From Brachionus koreanus (lineage: Eukaryota; Rotifera; Eurotatoria; Ploima; Brachionidae), in the NCBI GenBank assembly GCA_016987375.1, contig PJRA01000244.1:4193-51222 (forward strand): DNA of 47,030 nucleotides. The letters run 5' to 3'. The translations under genes were made by a program, and so were the position numbers. The notes below the pieces were generated by a model. It saw only the letters and a program-made list of their open reading frames with translations. It was not told where the DNA came from and ran no database searches. Positions 11,815-21,021 of this stretch are shown here, in pieces. The number at the start of each line of letters is the position of its first letter. The stretch's first letter is position 1.

Positions 11815-12589
11815 ATGTTTATAAAAAATACTTTTCTAGCTCGTTTTAAGCTAATTTATCCAGTAGTTTTTATTGTTTTGCTCAATTTAAATTTAGGTAA
11901 TTCAATTAAAAAAAAAATTAAATTTATTTTTAAATAAATTCCTTTATTTTTTTATTTAAGAAGAAAAAAATTTGGTTCATTCAGCATCTATTGTCAACAA
12001 ATCTGGCCATTTAAACAATGATGAAAAACTATTTGTACTAGATGATTTATTTGCTGATATTAAGTTTAATATAGGTAAAAAAAAATCTAAAAATTTCTCC
12101 CAAAGCAATATTTTTGCCGACTTGGTAGTCGATTTAAAGCCAGCCATGTTAAACAAGTTAAACAGCTTGATTTTAAACGATTTAGAGAATCATGGTGGAA
12201 GAATTTTGTATGAACAAGACGAAAAAATGGACTTGGAAGCAGATAGTTTGTTCCTAAAAGAGGACATTACTCAAAATAAGCATACAGTTTCATTGTCAGA
12301 ATCATTAAACATGATCGAAAATGAGCAAGACTCTACGACAAGCGTTAACTTGTTGGATACAAGTTTATCAGTGCCAAGTGTAAGTGAAGAAAGCCATACA
12401 ACTAATGTAACTATTCCAAGTAGCACACACAGTGAATCTTCTTTATTTATGTCAACTACTACGCCAACTACGACCAAATCAGTTTCATATCCAAATAATC
12501 CTAAGTTTGTGGAATGCATAAATTCGTGTGGAACCGATCACGATTGTGTTCGTGACAAATGCTTGTCTGATTCTACTTATTTTGGATGA
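11815..12589 (+). CDS. Secreted low-complexity protein, orphan (two exons)
   Basis: Exon 1 is 11815-11896 and exon 2 is 11961-12589, joined across a 64-bp GT/AG intron in phase 1, giving 236 residues. Exon 1 encodes a signal peptide: charged MFIKNTFLARFK followed by LIYPVVFIVLLNLNL. The mature part is polar and Ser/Thr-rich (about 110-175 looks like an O-glycosylated spacer). It ends in a small cysteine block, CINSCGTDHDCVRDKCL, with four Cys spaced C-x3-C-x5-C-x4-C. No family was recognised. The start was chosen because it supplies the signal peptide; exon 2 has no good ATG near its 5' end. An AATAAA signal at 12624-12629 follows 35 bp after the stop. Likely an extracellular or cuticle/lorica-type protein, but this is inference only. 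Confidence 0.65.
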
Positions 12590-14419
12590 AAAAGTTTTTT
12601 TTTATGATTTAGTTCTTAATTTAAATAAAACTTTGCCTAGTTGAATAATAAAATCGAACTGTTCTTAATTTAATTTTATATAAAGAGAAATATTAAATAC
12701 ACAAAAAAGATTGATTCCAAGGTCTAAAATTGGAATATTGAAAATATTTAAATTTAATTATATATTATCAATTTATTTATTCATTTAGAATTAATTAAAT
12801 ATTAAGTTGTAAAAAAATATTTATTAACAGTAATAAAGAATATTACTCATGCTGATAAAGATTAATTGCATTTTTCAATTTTATTGCACGTTTCCATTAT
12901 GATCATACACAAATTCAAAGAAAAAGAGTTTTCGATTTTCACTTGTGATAAAACACATAATTCTTAGATAAGTTAGTAAAACTGATATTTAAAGAATTGT
13001 TTAAGACATAAGGAAAGAAATCATTTAAATTTTAACTGAGTCATATGATACGAATAATTTATCTCAATAATTTTAATTAAATTTAAAAGAAGTAAAAAAA
13101 AAAAAAGAATTCAAAAAAAGGCATCTTGAAGTTGCTGATAAATTCAAAATATCATTACAATTCAAAAAGTTTTAGTTATTTAGACATTAAAATTAATCTT
13201 TAATTCAATTGAAACAATTTTAATGTAACACGCTTTAAATGTAAAGTAAATTTATTAGAATATTTTCTCAATCAATTGATTAAATAAATTTTTAGATTTT
13301 TTAATGTATTTGTAAAGTTTATTCTTAAAGCTTTTTATTTCAAAAAATATTTTCATTTTATATTATTTATTTGGAATTTAAATTTTAGATATGATTTTAA
13401 ATGCTAGTTTACAAATACTTTTGAAACAAATTCAAAAAAAACTTAACAAAAACTGAGTTTATATTTTAAAATTTGAAAATAGATATTTTCAATCGAATTA
13501 TCTTTTCTTCAAAATTCTTCAAATGATTTAAGAGCATTTTATCAAAATCATTAAAATTTCAAAATTTCACAAAGTAAAATAGAAAAATGAATTTCTAATC
13601 CTTAAATAATGTCTTTAACATGGAAATAATTAGACTGAATCATGGTGCACTCGACTTTTTTTTATCAACAAATTAAAACTTAGATTTTTAAAAATAAGAA
13701 TTTTTTATTTCAATTGAATAGAAGCATCTAAAAACTCAAAATATCAATTTTAGGCGTTTATCTTTTGAAATGATAAATTGATAAATTTTTTGCATTTTAT
13801 TACTTTACCTATTTGGTTTTTTAATTTAATTTTATGCTAGGTTTTAGCCAAGGCTTTTGACAAACTGCAAAAACACTAATTTTGATATTGTTTTGTCTGT
13901 GTCTGAAAATTAGTCTGAGAATTTACTTATTTTATTCTAAAAAATAATTAAAAAGTTTTTTTTTTGTTGAATAATAGTTTTTGATAGTTAAGAAAATTTT
14001 TGATGAATCATCTCTAAAAGCAAGCTTTTGAAAAAATCAAATTTAAATTGTGCAAAATTTCTGATTGTTTATCAAGTTTTATTTTTTTTATGTAATTCCG
14101 GTTCTTTTATTTTTTAGTCATTAAACTAAAAAACAAAAATCTAGATGAAAGGTAAACTATTAGTTTTTAAATTTTCTTTAAATATTAATATTATCTATAT
14201 ACCAGCTGAATTTTCTATAATTTTATCTTTATTTTTTATTTATTTATTCTTATTAAAAGGATAAGAAATCTCTTTTAATCATCTAGCTTATTTTTTAATT
14301 TCATTATTAGCTAATTTAGGCTAAAATATAGACAATATTATTAAAAAATAATAATGTTTGTGTGTTTAAATCATTTAAAAAATTTCAATCAAAGAATTTA
14401 AGGTTTACAAAAAAGATTC
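12590..14419. other. Gene-free AT-rich spacer
   Basis: After the polyadenylation signal of the secreted orphan nothing coding-like is visible on either strand for 1.8 kb. The sequence is dominated by A/T runs and short direct repeats. Confidence 0.5.
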
Positions 14420-14701
14420 TTGTAGCCCGTATAGCCGAGTGGTTTGTGTGTTAGTCATGCATGCAGAGGGTGAAGGGTTTAAAACCAACTGAGGGTGGAA
14501 ATATCTTCAAAATGTCTCTGCAATACGGGGCGCATATTTAAAATGGAGGACCGGTTTCGACTGGGTAAATGTATCCTCTGTGTCAGACGCAGTAGATGCA
14601 GTAGCCTCTGTGTCAGATCGGAGCTGTTGCTCAAAAAGGTACTTGAAAAGGAGATGAGCTCCTCCCCATTATCCACTAGGATAGAATAGGGTAAAAAAAA
14701 T
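14420..14701 (+). mobile_element. tRNA-derived SINE with target-site duplication
   Basis: A GC-richer 280-bp island in AT-rich DNA. It starts with a tRNA-like head: box A TAGCCGAGTGG at 14432-14442 and a degenerate box B GGTTTAAAACC at 14476-14486, 34 bp downstream, as in class-II-type tRNA genes. A tRNA-unrelated body follows with CCTCTGTGTCAGA repeated 30 bp apart (14575-14587, 14605-14617). It ends in an A-rich tail (14692-14701). The 7-bp repeat AAGATTC flanks it at 14413-14419 and 14702-14708, consistent with LINE-driven insertion. It is not a functional tRNA because the acceptor stem cannot close and the B box has lost its TTCGA core. Confidence 0.82.
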
Positions 14702-16134
14702 AAGATTCGTATTTAGAAACAGAAATTAAATTTAAAAAAAGAGGTAAATTGAAAAAATTTTTTTTCAAATTTAATTACCCATTCCCTAAACATTTATTCT
14801 AGATTTAGTCTAATGCTTGGAAAAAAGAAAAAGCTCATAAATAAATAAATTCAAATTTTTTAAATTAAAATCGTTTGAATTTATCATAATTACTACAACT
14901 TGTCTTAATTCAATGATTAATCTTCCTTTTTTGGTCTAAATAGTAGATTTTTATTCTCACAAATACAATAAATTTTCTCGAAAACAAACTATAGAGAAAG
15001 TATTAGTAAAGTTAACTGGATATGTTTTTTAAAATTTTTAGATCTCTATTGTTCACTTTTTATGTATTTTTTTATTTTTTATATTTTTTTTTAACTTTAG
15101 TAACTTGAAAATGTTAATAGGCAATATTAAAATAGCTATCTAAATTTGACCAGTTTTTAACTACCGATAATTTATGTCGAATTCACAAGAGGATCTCAAA
15201 GTAACAATCTTGGTAAAACTATGGTCAGCACTTGGAAAAAAAATTAGCTAAAAAATTTTATAAACTTTGATATTTAGTGATTATAAAATGATGTTTTTAA
15301 AAAATTTATGAGATTTTTTATTTACAAATTTTTCTATTCTATTAATTTTATGCATTATTTCTGCAACAAAGCTAAAATATAATAATATTTATTGTTTTAG
15401 TAAATCTTTTCTAGTGTCTTTTATTATTTCAAATAAGACAACTTTTAATTTATATTAAAAAAAAGAGACAAATTTCCATTTTTTCAATTATCTTACTTGA
15501 GCTTGAATTGTGATGAATCGGTTTAAATATATGAGATATTTTTCTCTCAATATTTTAGAGCTTTCACCTTTAATAAAAAATCTAAAATAAAATAAAAAGA
15601 ATTAATCAAAAAATAGTGATCTCATTTGTAATCCCTTCTCTGTCTCTTTCTCTCAGCTGGTATTATATACCTGTTGTAATTAGCAAAGCGCTCGAGCGAA
15701 TATTTAAGCAAAAATATTTGGGATTTAAAGGTAAACTGTTTTATGACTATCAAAACTATGAATCAACTAAATTCTTTTTTTCTTTTTTTTGTTAATTATC
15801 ATTTAATTTAATTTTCAATTCATCATAAATAAAGATTAAAACAAATTTTCTTTAGAGTAAAAAATAGGTAAACCCATTCAAATTTTATATAATAAATAAA
15901 CATATTTAGAATAAAATAAAAACCTTTATTCTTTTTTTTTTATATATATATATATATATATATTCAGAAATGAATCCATAAACGTTGCATTATTAAATCT
16001 TTGAAAATCTTTTTCTAAATAGAAGCTTTTCAGAAAATTTATAGGTATTTTGCAAATTAGCAAAAAAAAAAGAAAAGAAAAGAAATTAATCAAATCAAAT
16101 ATACTTAAAATAGTCGGCTAGAATTTTAAGTAAG
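14702..16134. other. Gene-free spacer and probable 5' UTR of the four-TM gene
   Basis: Mostly AT-rich and uninformative. A GC-richer patch at 15650-15730 (CTGTTGTAATTAGCAAAGCGCTCGAGCG) followed by AAAGGTAAAC could be a non-coding first exon with a donor at about 15731. Pyrimidine-rich acceptor-like sites occur at 15967 and 16033. A (TA)n tract lies at 15941-15962. Confidence 0.35.
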
Positions 16135-16641
16135 ATGGCAACAACCACCAAAACAGTTACAATTGACACAGACGAGCCAAAAGTATCTATTTTCAAAGAT
16201 ACAGATCTATTAATAAAGACTCTTCGTGTTGCTTTAACATTTTTTTATGGTCAATTGTTTGCCAATGCAATTTATGACAATTTAATACGTGGTGTATCCT
16301 ATGCAATCGAAGATCCAACTACTTTTCCCATAATCAAAATAACTGTCGGGGGTCTATTTTTTTTCATTACAATATTGGCCATGATAGCTATATGGAAAAA
16401 AATTCGCATACTCATTTTTGTAAGTGCAGTTATTTTGATTCTATTCTCACTGTTTGCATTAATTGTGAGTATAATCGATCTCGTTCTCAGAAACAATAAG
16501 AATCAGTTGACTGGCACTGAGTTAAAAGTAGATATTGCCGAGATTAGTGTGGAATCAATTTTTAGAGTTATAGCTATTGTATTACATTTCTTTATGATCA
16601 AACTACTTCGTTCATACAATCGTGTTCCAACGTCAGCGTAA
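16135..16641 (+). CDS. Four-transmembrane protein, orphan
   Basis: Single exon of 168 residues with a good start context (AAGATGG). After a polar N-terminus (TKTVTIDTDEPK) there are four hydrophobic segments: about 32-52, 66-86 (VGGLFFFITILAMIAIW), 89-118 (ILIFVSAVILILFSLFALIV) and 138-158 (IFRVIAIVLHFFMIKLL). A short charged loop lies between TM3 and TM4. Size and spacing resemble small tetraspan families (MARVEL, claudin-like, TMEM). No diagnostic motif is present: no CCG of tetraspanins, no W-GLW-C-C of claudins. AATAAA occurs at 16685-16690, shortly after the stop. Codon use and the lack of internal stops support a real gene; function unknown. Confidence 0.7.
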   Translation: MATTTKTVTIDTDEPKVSIFKDTDLLIKTLRVALTFFYGQLFANAIYDNLIRGVSYAIEDPTTFPIIKITVGGLFFFITILAMIAIWKKIRILIFVSAVILILFSLFALIVSIIDLVLRNNKNQLTGTELKVDIAEISVESIFRVIAIVLHFFMIKLLRSYNRVPTSA

Positions 16642-17997
16642 TTTTTTTTAGAGCATACATTTTTCCAAAATTTAGTTTATCTAAAATAAATTTTAAACAG
16701 TTTATTAAAATGCTGATAATACTAGAATAATAATTTATTGTTTTTTTTTTCTTTTTATCTAATTAAAATTTTTAAATTAATAATTTTAAATTAATTAAAA
16801 AGAATAAATGTTAACTAGTTTTAGTTACTTTTCACTTTATTATTCATTTTTTATTTATTTTTTTCAAAATAAAATTAAAACTTATTTTTCAGTTAATTGA
16901 ATATTATAAATACTAAAGAAAATTAAAAAAAAAAAACAACATAAAATATAATTAGTCTTTATGCAATGATATTCAGTCAATATTTTGCCAAGTATTTATT
17001 GATCTAACATGATTAATTGTTTGATTAAAATTCAAGTAAATGCTAAAAAATAATAAAGTTGATGCAATTTAAAACAATAAATACCTTTGCTTGTTATAAT
17101 TATATATAGTATCTATAGTAGGTAGATAAAATTTGACTTGGATAATGTCCAAGCCAGGTTCTGTTGAACCATGGCAGCCGCTTCTTCTCAAAATTTCTTA
17201 AAGTAAAGCAATTAATCATTTACAACATAATTCCGTTGTTTTTTATATATTTTTGACAGTTCAAATAGAACTTTCTTGAATTTGGATTGTATTTCTAAGT
17301 TTAAGATTAAGAGGATTTAAAATTTCAAAACAAATTCTCCTTGTATTCAAATAACACAATCCAAGTCTATTGTATTCTGTTGCAAATAAAAGCCCTTTTA
17401 AGTTCCCCACTTTTTAAAATGAAAAAACTTTATTTTTCCAATAAAGTTTCGGTAAATCTAAGATCTATTTCGAATTTAATAGTTTTTTATTTTTTTTGCA
17501 ACACTTAAGAAAACTTTCAAAATTATCTAATCTTAAAAATACAAAAAAAAATTCAATTTAAATCTTCTTTGAACTTTTCCAAATGCAGACAAAACAGAGA
17601 AAATTTATTCTTTTACTCTTAATTCAGCTGATCAATCATCTAATACAATGTTTTGACATTTAATAAAATTAATATAAATTATTTTAATTTAGAATAATGA
17701 AATATATATTTTTTTCTTAAATAAATGTAAGTAAAAAATATAAAAGCTCTTCTCACAGTGCATTGCAAGAAAAATAATTTGTCACGTTTTATTTTCTGAA
17801 ATCAAACAATTTAATAGTAATAATAATAGCTAATATTCTACGGTCAAGTTTAGTTTAACTAAACTGACAAAGCAGGAAGACTAACGTAATCCCGCTATAG
17901 TAGACTTTTCGTTTTTTTTGTTTCTACCGTTAAAAATTTATAAAATAATAAAATTATATAGAATTAAATGATTTAAAAAAATTTAACAAGGCCTATG
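16642..17997. other. Gene-free spacer
   Basis: AT-rich, with no coding-like frame. Two small adjacent hairpins occur around 17137-17168 (CTTGGA/TCCAAG and GGTTC/GAACC), the only GC-richer structure in the stretch. Confidence 0.45.
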
Positions 17998-18285
17998 GAA
18001 CCAGCGATTATATTATCAAATAAAGTAGTGAAATAAAAATTGTGAACAGTAATATTTTGATTTTTTATAATTTATTTAAAAAAAAAATTATTGAAAAGAA
18101 AAAAATTTTGTGAATTATGAATGTCTTGATTGAATTTTTTTAACATTTAAAGTTTTATTTTTTGACATTTGAAAAAGGATTGTGATTTTTAAAATGTGTT
18201 GAAATTTAATTGCTCATTTGAATGAAAAAATGAAATCCTAATGACCAGTTAGAAGTACTTTATTTGACCACATAATCGCTGGTCA
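17998..18285. mobile_element. MITE-like element with about 30-bp terminal inverted repeats
   Basis: The sequence at 18000-18029 (begins ACCAGCGATTAT, then TCAAATAAAGTA) is repeated inverted at 18254-18283 with four mismatches. The repeats enclose about 225 bp of AT-rich non-coding DNA. This is the architecture of a non-autonomous DNA transposon. No target duplication could be fixed at the ends, so the exact borders and superfamily are open. Confidence 0.65.
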
Positions 18286-19417
18286 CATGATCGGTCAGAG
18301 TATATTATTATTTAAACAATACTGAATAATAATTAATCTTGAATAAAAAATATTCAATTAGGTTTTTTCTCCACTTTTAGATTTGACCTTTGCCTCAATT
18401 AGGTTATTGCTGTTTCTTAAAATTTTCTTAGATTAATATTAATGTTGAAAAATTCTAAATTTAATTATGTAGACAATTGAAAATTTTTTTCTGAAAATTA
18501 ATTAAAACTTTAATTAAGAATTAAAAATAATATTTGATTTGGCAGCAAGTTGAAATATTATTACAAAAATTACAGTTCAAAAAAGAAAAACTTAAACTTT
18601 TCTATTGAAAAAAGTTTTAAAATTCATTTAAAAACAAATTTAAAAAAGTATTGGGACAAAAAAGTAAAAGGTACTATGTTCTTCTCAAATAATTTTTATT
18701 TTTTCATTTCATCTAGTTTAGCATAAAATACACTAGCACATAGATGACATTGTAGATGATGTAGATGACATACACGTTTGTATAAAATAATTCACAGACA
18801 TAGTACTATTTCTATTTTGTATTTAGTAGTTTGTGTTGTTTTACATCTTCTCATGTGATTCCTATTTATGTCTCGAACATCTTGGTGCAAGTTGGACATT
18901 TTGTTTTGATTTTCGGTTATAACATGTTAAGCTCAAGTTTTTTCTTAATTTTAAAAAAATCATTCCCTCCTAAATTTTCGTGTCAAAAAAGTTATTTATT
19001 TAGCTTTTTTTCAGTCAGAATGACGCCATGCTTAATGAGCAGAATTTCTTAAAAAAAATTCCTTTTTTATTCTTCTAAAAACAAAAAATAAATATATGTT
19101 TAGTTCTCTATTATTGTTTTTGTATTCTCTAAAAAATTTGAGCTGATTCTAAGGCTAAAAAATTACCTTTAAAAAGTATATTATGGTCAACCCCTAACAA
19201 CTAGAGGTATCCTTCATTAATTTTTTTGGCTTAGGTATTTTTTTAAAGATCAATAATTAAGCTTTCTTAAGATCTATAAATACAAGTAATGCATTACTTG
19301 ATTTAAAAAATAAAACTAATGTTCCTTAAACATATATTATCAAATTTAAAATTAGATTTAAACATATTTTTTAAATTTTTTAAAAAGTAAATTTCAATAA
19401 AAACTTTTTTCATTTAA
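18286..19417. other. Gene-free spacer, possibly degraded transposon DNA
   Basis: No intact gene. Some stretches have short coding-like frames on both strands (18840-19050), but none was recognised. A TAGATGA-rich imperfect repeat lies at 18740-18775. Confidence 0.4.
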
Positions 19418-19564
19418 ATGGTTAAAGCGAATACTCTTCGACAATTTGCTATTGCTCACTATTTAAAGGGGAAATCCGTCAAGCAGATAACTGATATTTT
19501 AGATGGTCAAGCTGCACAAAGAACTGTTTATTTATTTATTCAGAAAAGATTACGCCAGATTTGA
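19418..19564 (+). pseudogene. Transposase N-terminal helix-turn-helix fragment
   Basis: A 48-codon frame from an ATG, containing RQFAIAHYLKGKSVKQITDI and then RTVYLFIQKRL. The pattern is two helices followed by a recognition helix starting at RTVY. It resembles the N-terminal DNA-binding HTH of Tc1/mariner and related transposases. It stops at TGA and no DDE catalytic domain follows, so it is a truncated relic. It lies 130 bp outside the left end of the 19.7-20.5 kb inverted-repeat element and could be debris from a related element. Family assignment is by pattern only. Confidence 0.55.
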
Positions 19565-19706
19565 CGATGAAGATTATAAAAAAATTAAAATATTAAATTA
19601 TAAGAAGACAATATTTTTTACTCATACCATTTAATTTACATGTTTAGAAAAAAAAAATTGAAAATTTACATAATTCTTATTATACTTAATTATTAGAATA
19701 CGTTTA

Positions 19707-19732
19707 TTTTCACGTAAGTTACCTGAAAATAA
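19707..19732. repeat. Palindromic terminal-repeat core, left copy (right copy 20466-20491)
   Basis: The two 26-bp copies differ at one base. Each copy is itself almost palindromic (TTTTCA...GTAA..TTAC...TGAAAA), so the ends of the element pair both with each other and with themselves. Confidence 0.75.
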
Positions 19733-19896
19733 ATAGAAAATTAAAACACGTAAGATACGTGTACGTTTTATTAAATTTTTATTTTATTTTCACGCATTTT
19801 AAAAAAAATAAATAAAAAAGAGATTAACAAGTATTTAAAAACAATTAGAACATTTCCAAATTTTTTTTACTGGAATATATGTTCTATTAACACATT

Positions 19897-20238
19897 TCAA
19901 ATGAAAATTAAAATTACAAGAACCACAAATGATAAACTTATTATCACAATTATTGGAACAAATTTTAAGATTTCAAATTGTTCAAAAAAAGAAAGAGTAT
20001 TCTCTAGCATAATCAAGCCTTCAGTAGTAAAAAAATTTGACAATTGATCTTTTTTAAGACCATTTTGGTCAAATAAGCCAGTTGAAAATATTAAACTTGT
20101 ATACGATTTTGGATCGACTTTTTTAGCACTACTGTAAGTCGTCCAAAGTGTAAACGACTGTTTAGTAAAGTCATTAAATACTTGCAAAAAGTCGTCAAAT
20201 GCTTCGAAAATTTGGTCTCGAAAAATTGGATAGCACAT
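19897..20238 (-). CDS. Hypothetical tail-anchored protein inside the inverted-repeat element
   Basis: The reading frame stays open back to about 20259, but the first ATG is at 20238 (MCYPIFRDQIFEAFDDF), giving 113 residues. The polar N-terminal 80 residues are rich in Phe and acidic residues (AFDDFLQVFNDFTKQSFTLW). The C-terminus is one strong hydrophobic segment (FVPIIVIISLSFVVLVILIF) ending at the stop, the layout of a tail-anchored or type-I membrane fragment. No family was recognised. It lies wholly between the inverted repeats, so it is either cargo captured from a host gene (perhaps a 3' exon) or an accessory frame. Amino-acid composition looks coding rather than random. Confidence 0.4.
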   Translation of the reverse strand: MCYPIFRDQIFEAFDDFLQVFNDFTKQSFTLWTTYSSAKKVDPKSYTSLIFSTGLFDQNGLKKDQLSNFFTTEGLIMLENTLSFFEQFEILKFVPIIVIISLSFVVLVILIFI

Positions 20239-20505
20239 GTTCAGATTGAGTTTTATCAAATTAGATAAGGTTTTTCAATGGTTTTTTTTAGATTTAAGTA
20301 AATTCAATAGGCACTAGTGTTTAGTTGGTTTCAAGTTTTTTTGAGTAGCTTCATGTTTGATATGCTTTATATGATAGAATTTTTTAAAATAAATTTTCTT
20401 TTATATTTTACACTTGCGTGAAAATAAAAGATAATTGATACACGTAAAATGAAAAAAAAAATTCATTTTCACGTAACTTACCTGAAAATAAGTGTACTCT
20501 AATTA

Positions 20506-20793
20506 TTATTTATAAAACTTTTTTTTTTTGTTTTTTTGAATCTCTCGCATAACCAACTTCGATGGAACACGCACTAAGGTTGACTGGATCTAAGGTAGTA
20601 CTTTTTATAATTTAAAGTTTTACTATTTTTGTACTTTGATTAGTAACTTTAATTCATTAGTTCTTTCCTTTAGGTTTTCTAGGCAGTATTTAATGGATTC
20701 ACAGATTCCATTTCGACTTTTTTTCTTATCTTCAAGCCTAATTTCTCGAAGCTTTCCGTTTATTACTTCTATGTTAAGTAGCTCAGGCGATCC
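20506..20793 (-). pseudogene. Coding-like fragment, two putative exons, unknown
   Basis: Minus-strand frame 20793-20635 reads SPELLNIEVINGKLREIRLE, then a charged helical stretch with SIKYCLENLKERTNELK. A GT at 20634 and AG before 20589 would join it in phase to 20589-20506 (STLVRVPSKLVMREIQKNKK, then stop). The stop codon overlaps the right 9-bp duplication of the neighbouring transposon. No start codon or upstream exon was found, and a stop precedes the first block. It is therefore a gene remnant, or a partial gene whose first exons were missed. Confidence 0.3.
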
Positions 20794-21021
20794 TTATTAA
20801 CTGGATTGATCAGTATAAAAAGTTTAGAAACAATTATCATTCAACTTCATCTGGTAACTTCATCTAGTAAGGTAACTATTACAAAAACAACAAAAAATAA
20901 AATAGGGTTTTGATGTCTATAATTTAAAATAAGAAAAAAAAATTTTTTCAAAATAAAAATTTATATTTTATTTTACAAATAGATTAGTAAAAATTAAATA
21001 AAATACATTTAAAATTTGAAT

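Larger units (their letters stand above)
19696..20499. mobile_element. 804-bp inverted-repeat transposon with 9-bp duplication (MULE-like), carrying an ORF
   Basis: The first 39 bp (19696-19734) match the inverted last 39 bp (20461-20499) at about 33 positions. Both begin GA(A/G)TAC and contain TTATTTTCA. Flanking both ends is the identical 9-mer TAATTATTA (19687-19695 and 20500-20508). Inside, a second inverted pair (TTTTATTTTCACGCA near 19782-19796, its complement near 20415-20429) and several CACGTAA words form a subterminal array, as expected for transposase-binding sites. Long inverted repeats with a 9-bp duplication point to Mutator-like elements. A minus-strand reading frame fills the middle. 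No transposase is encoded, so it must be non-autonomous. Confidence 0.72.

Noticed and set aside
14425..14500. A functional tRNA gene at the SINE head
   Set aside because: Only the A box and a weakened B box fit; no acceptor stem or anticodon arm can be closed, and the unit is flanked by a target duplication and A-rich tail.
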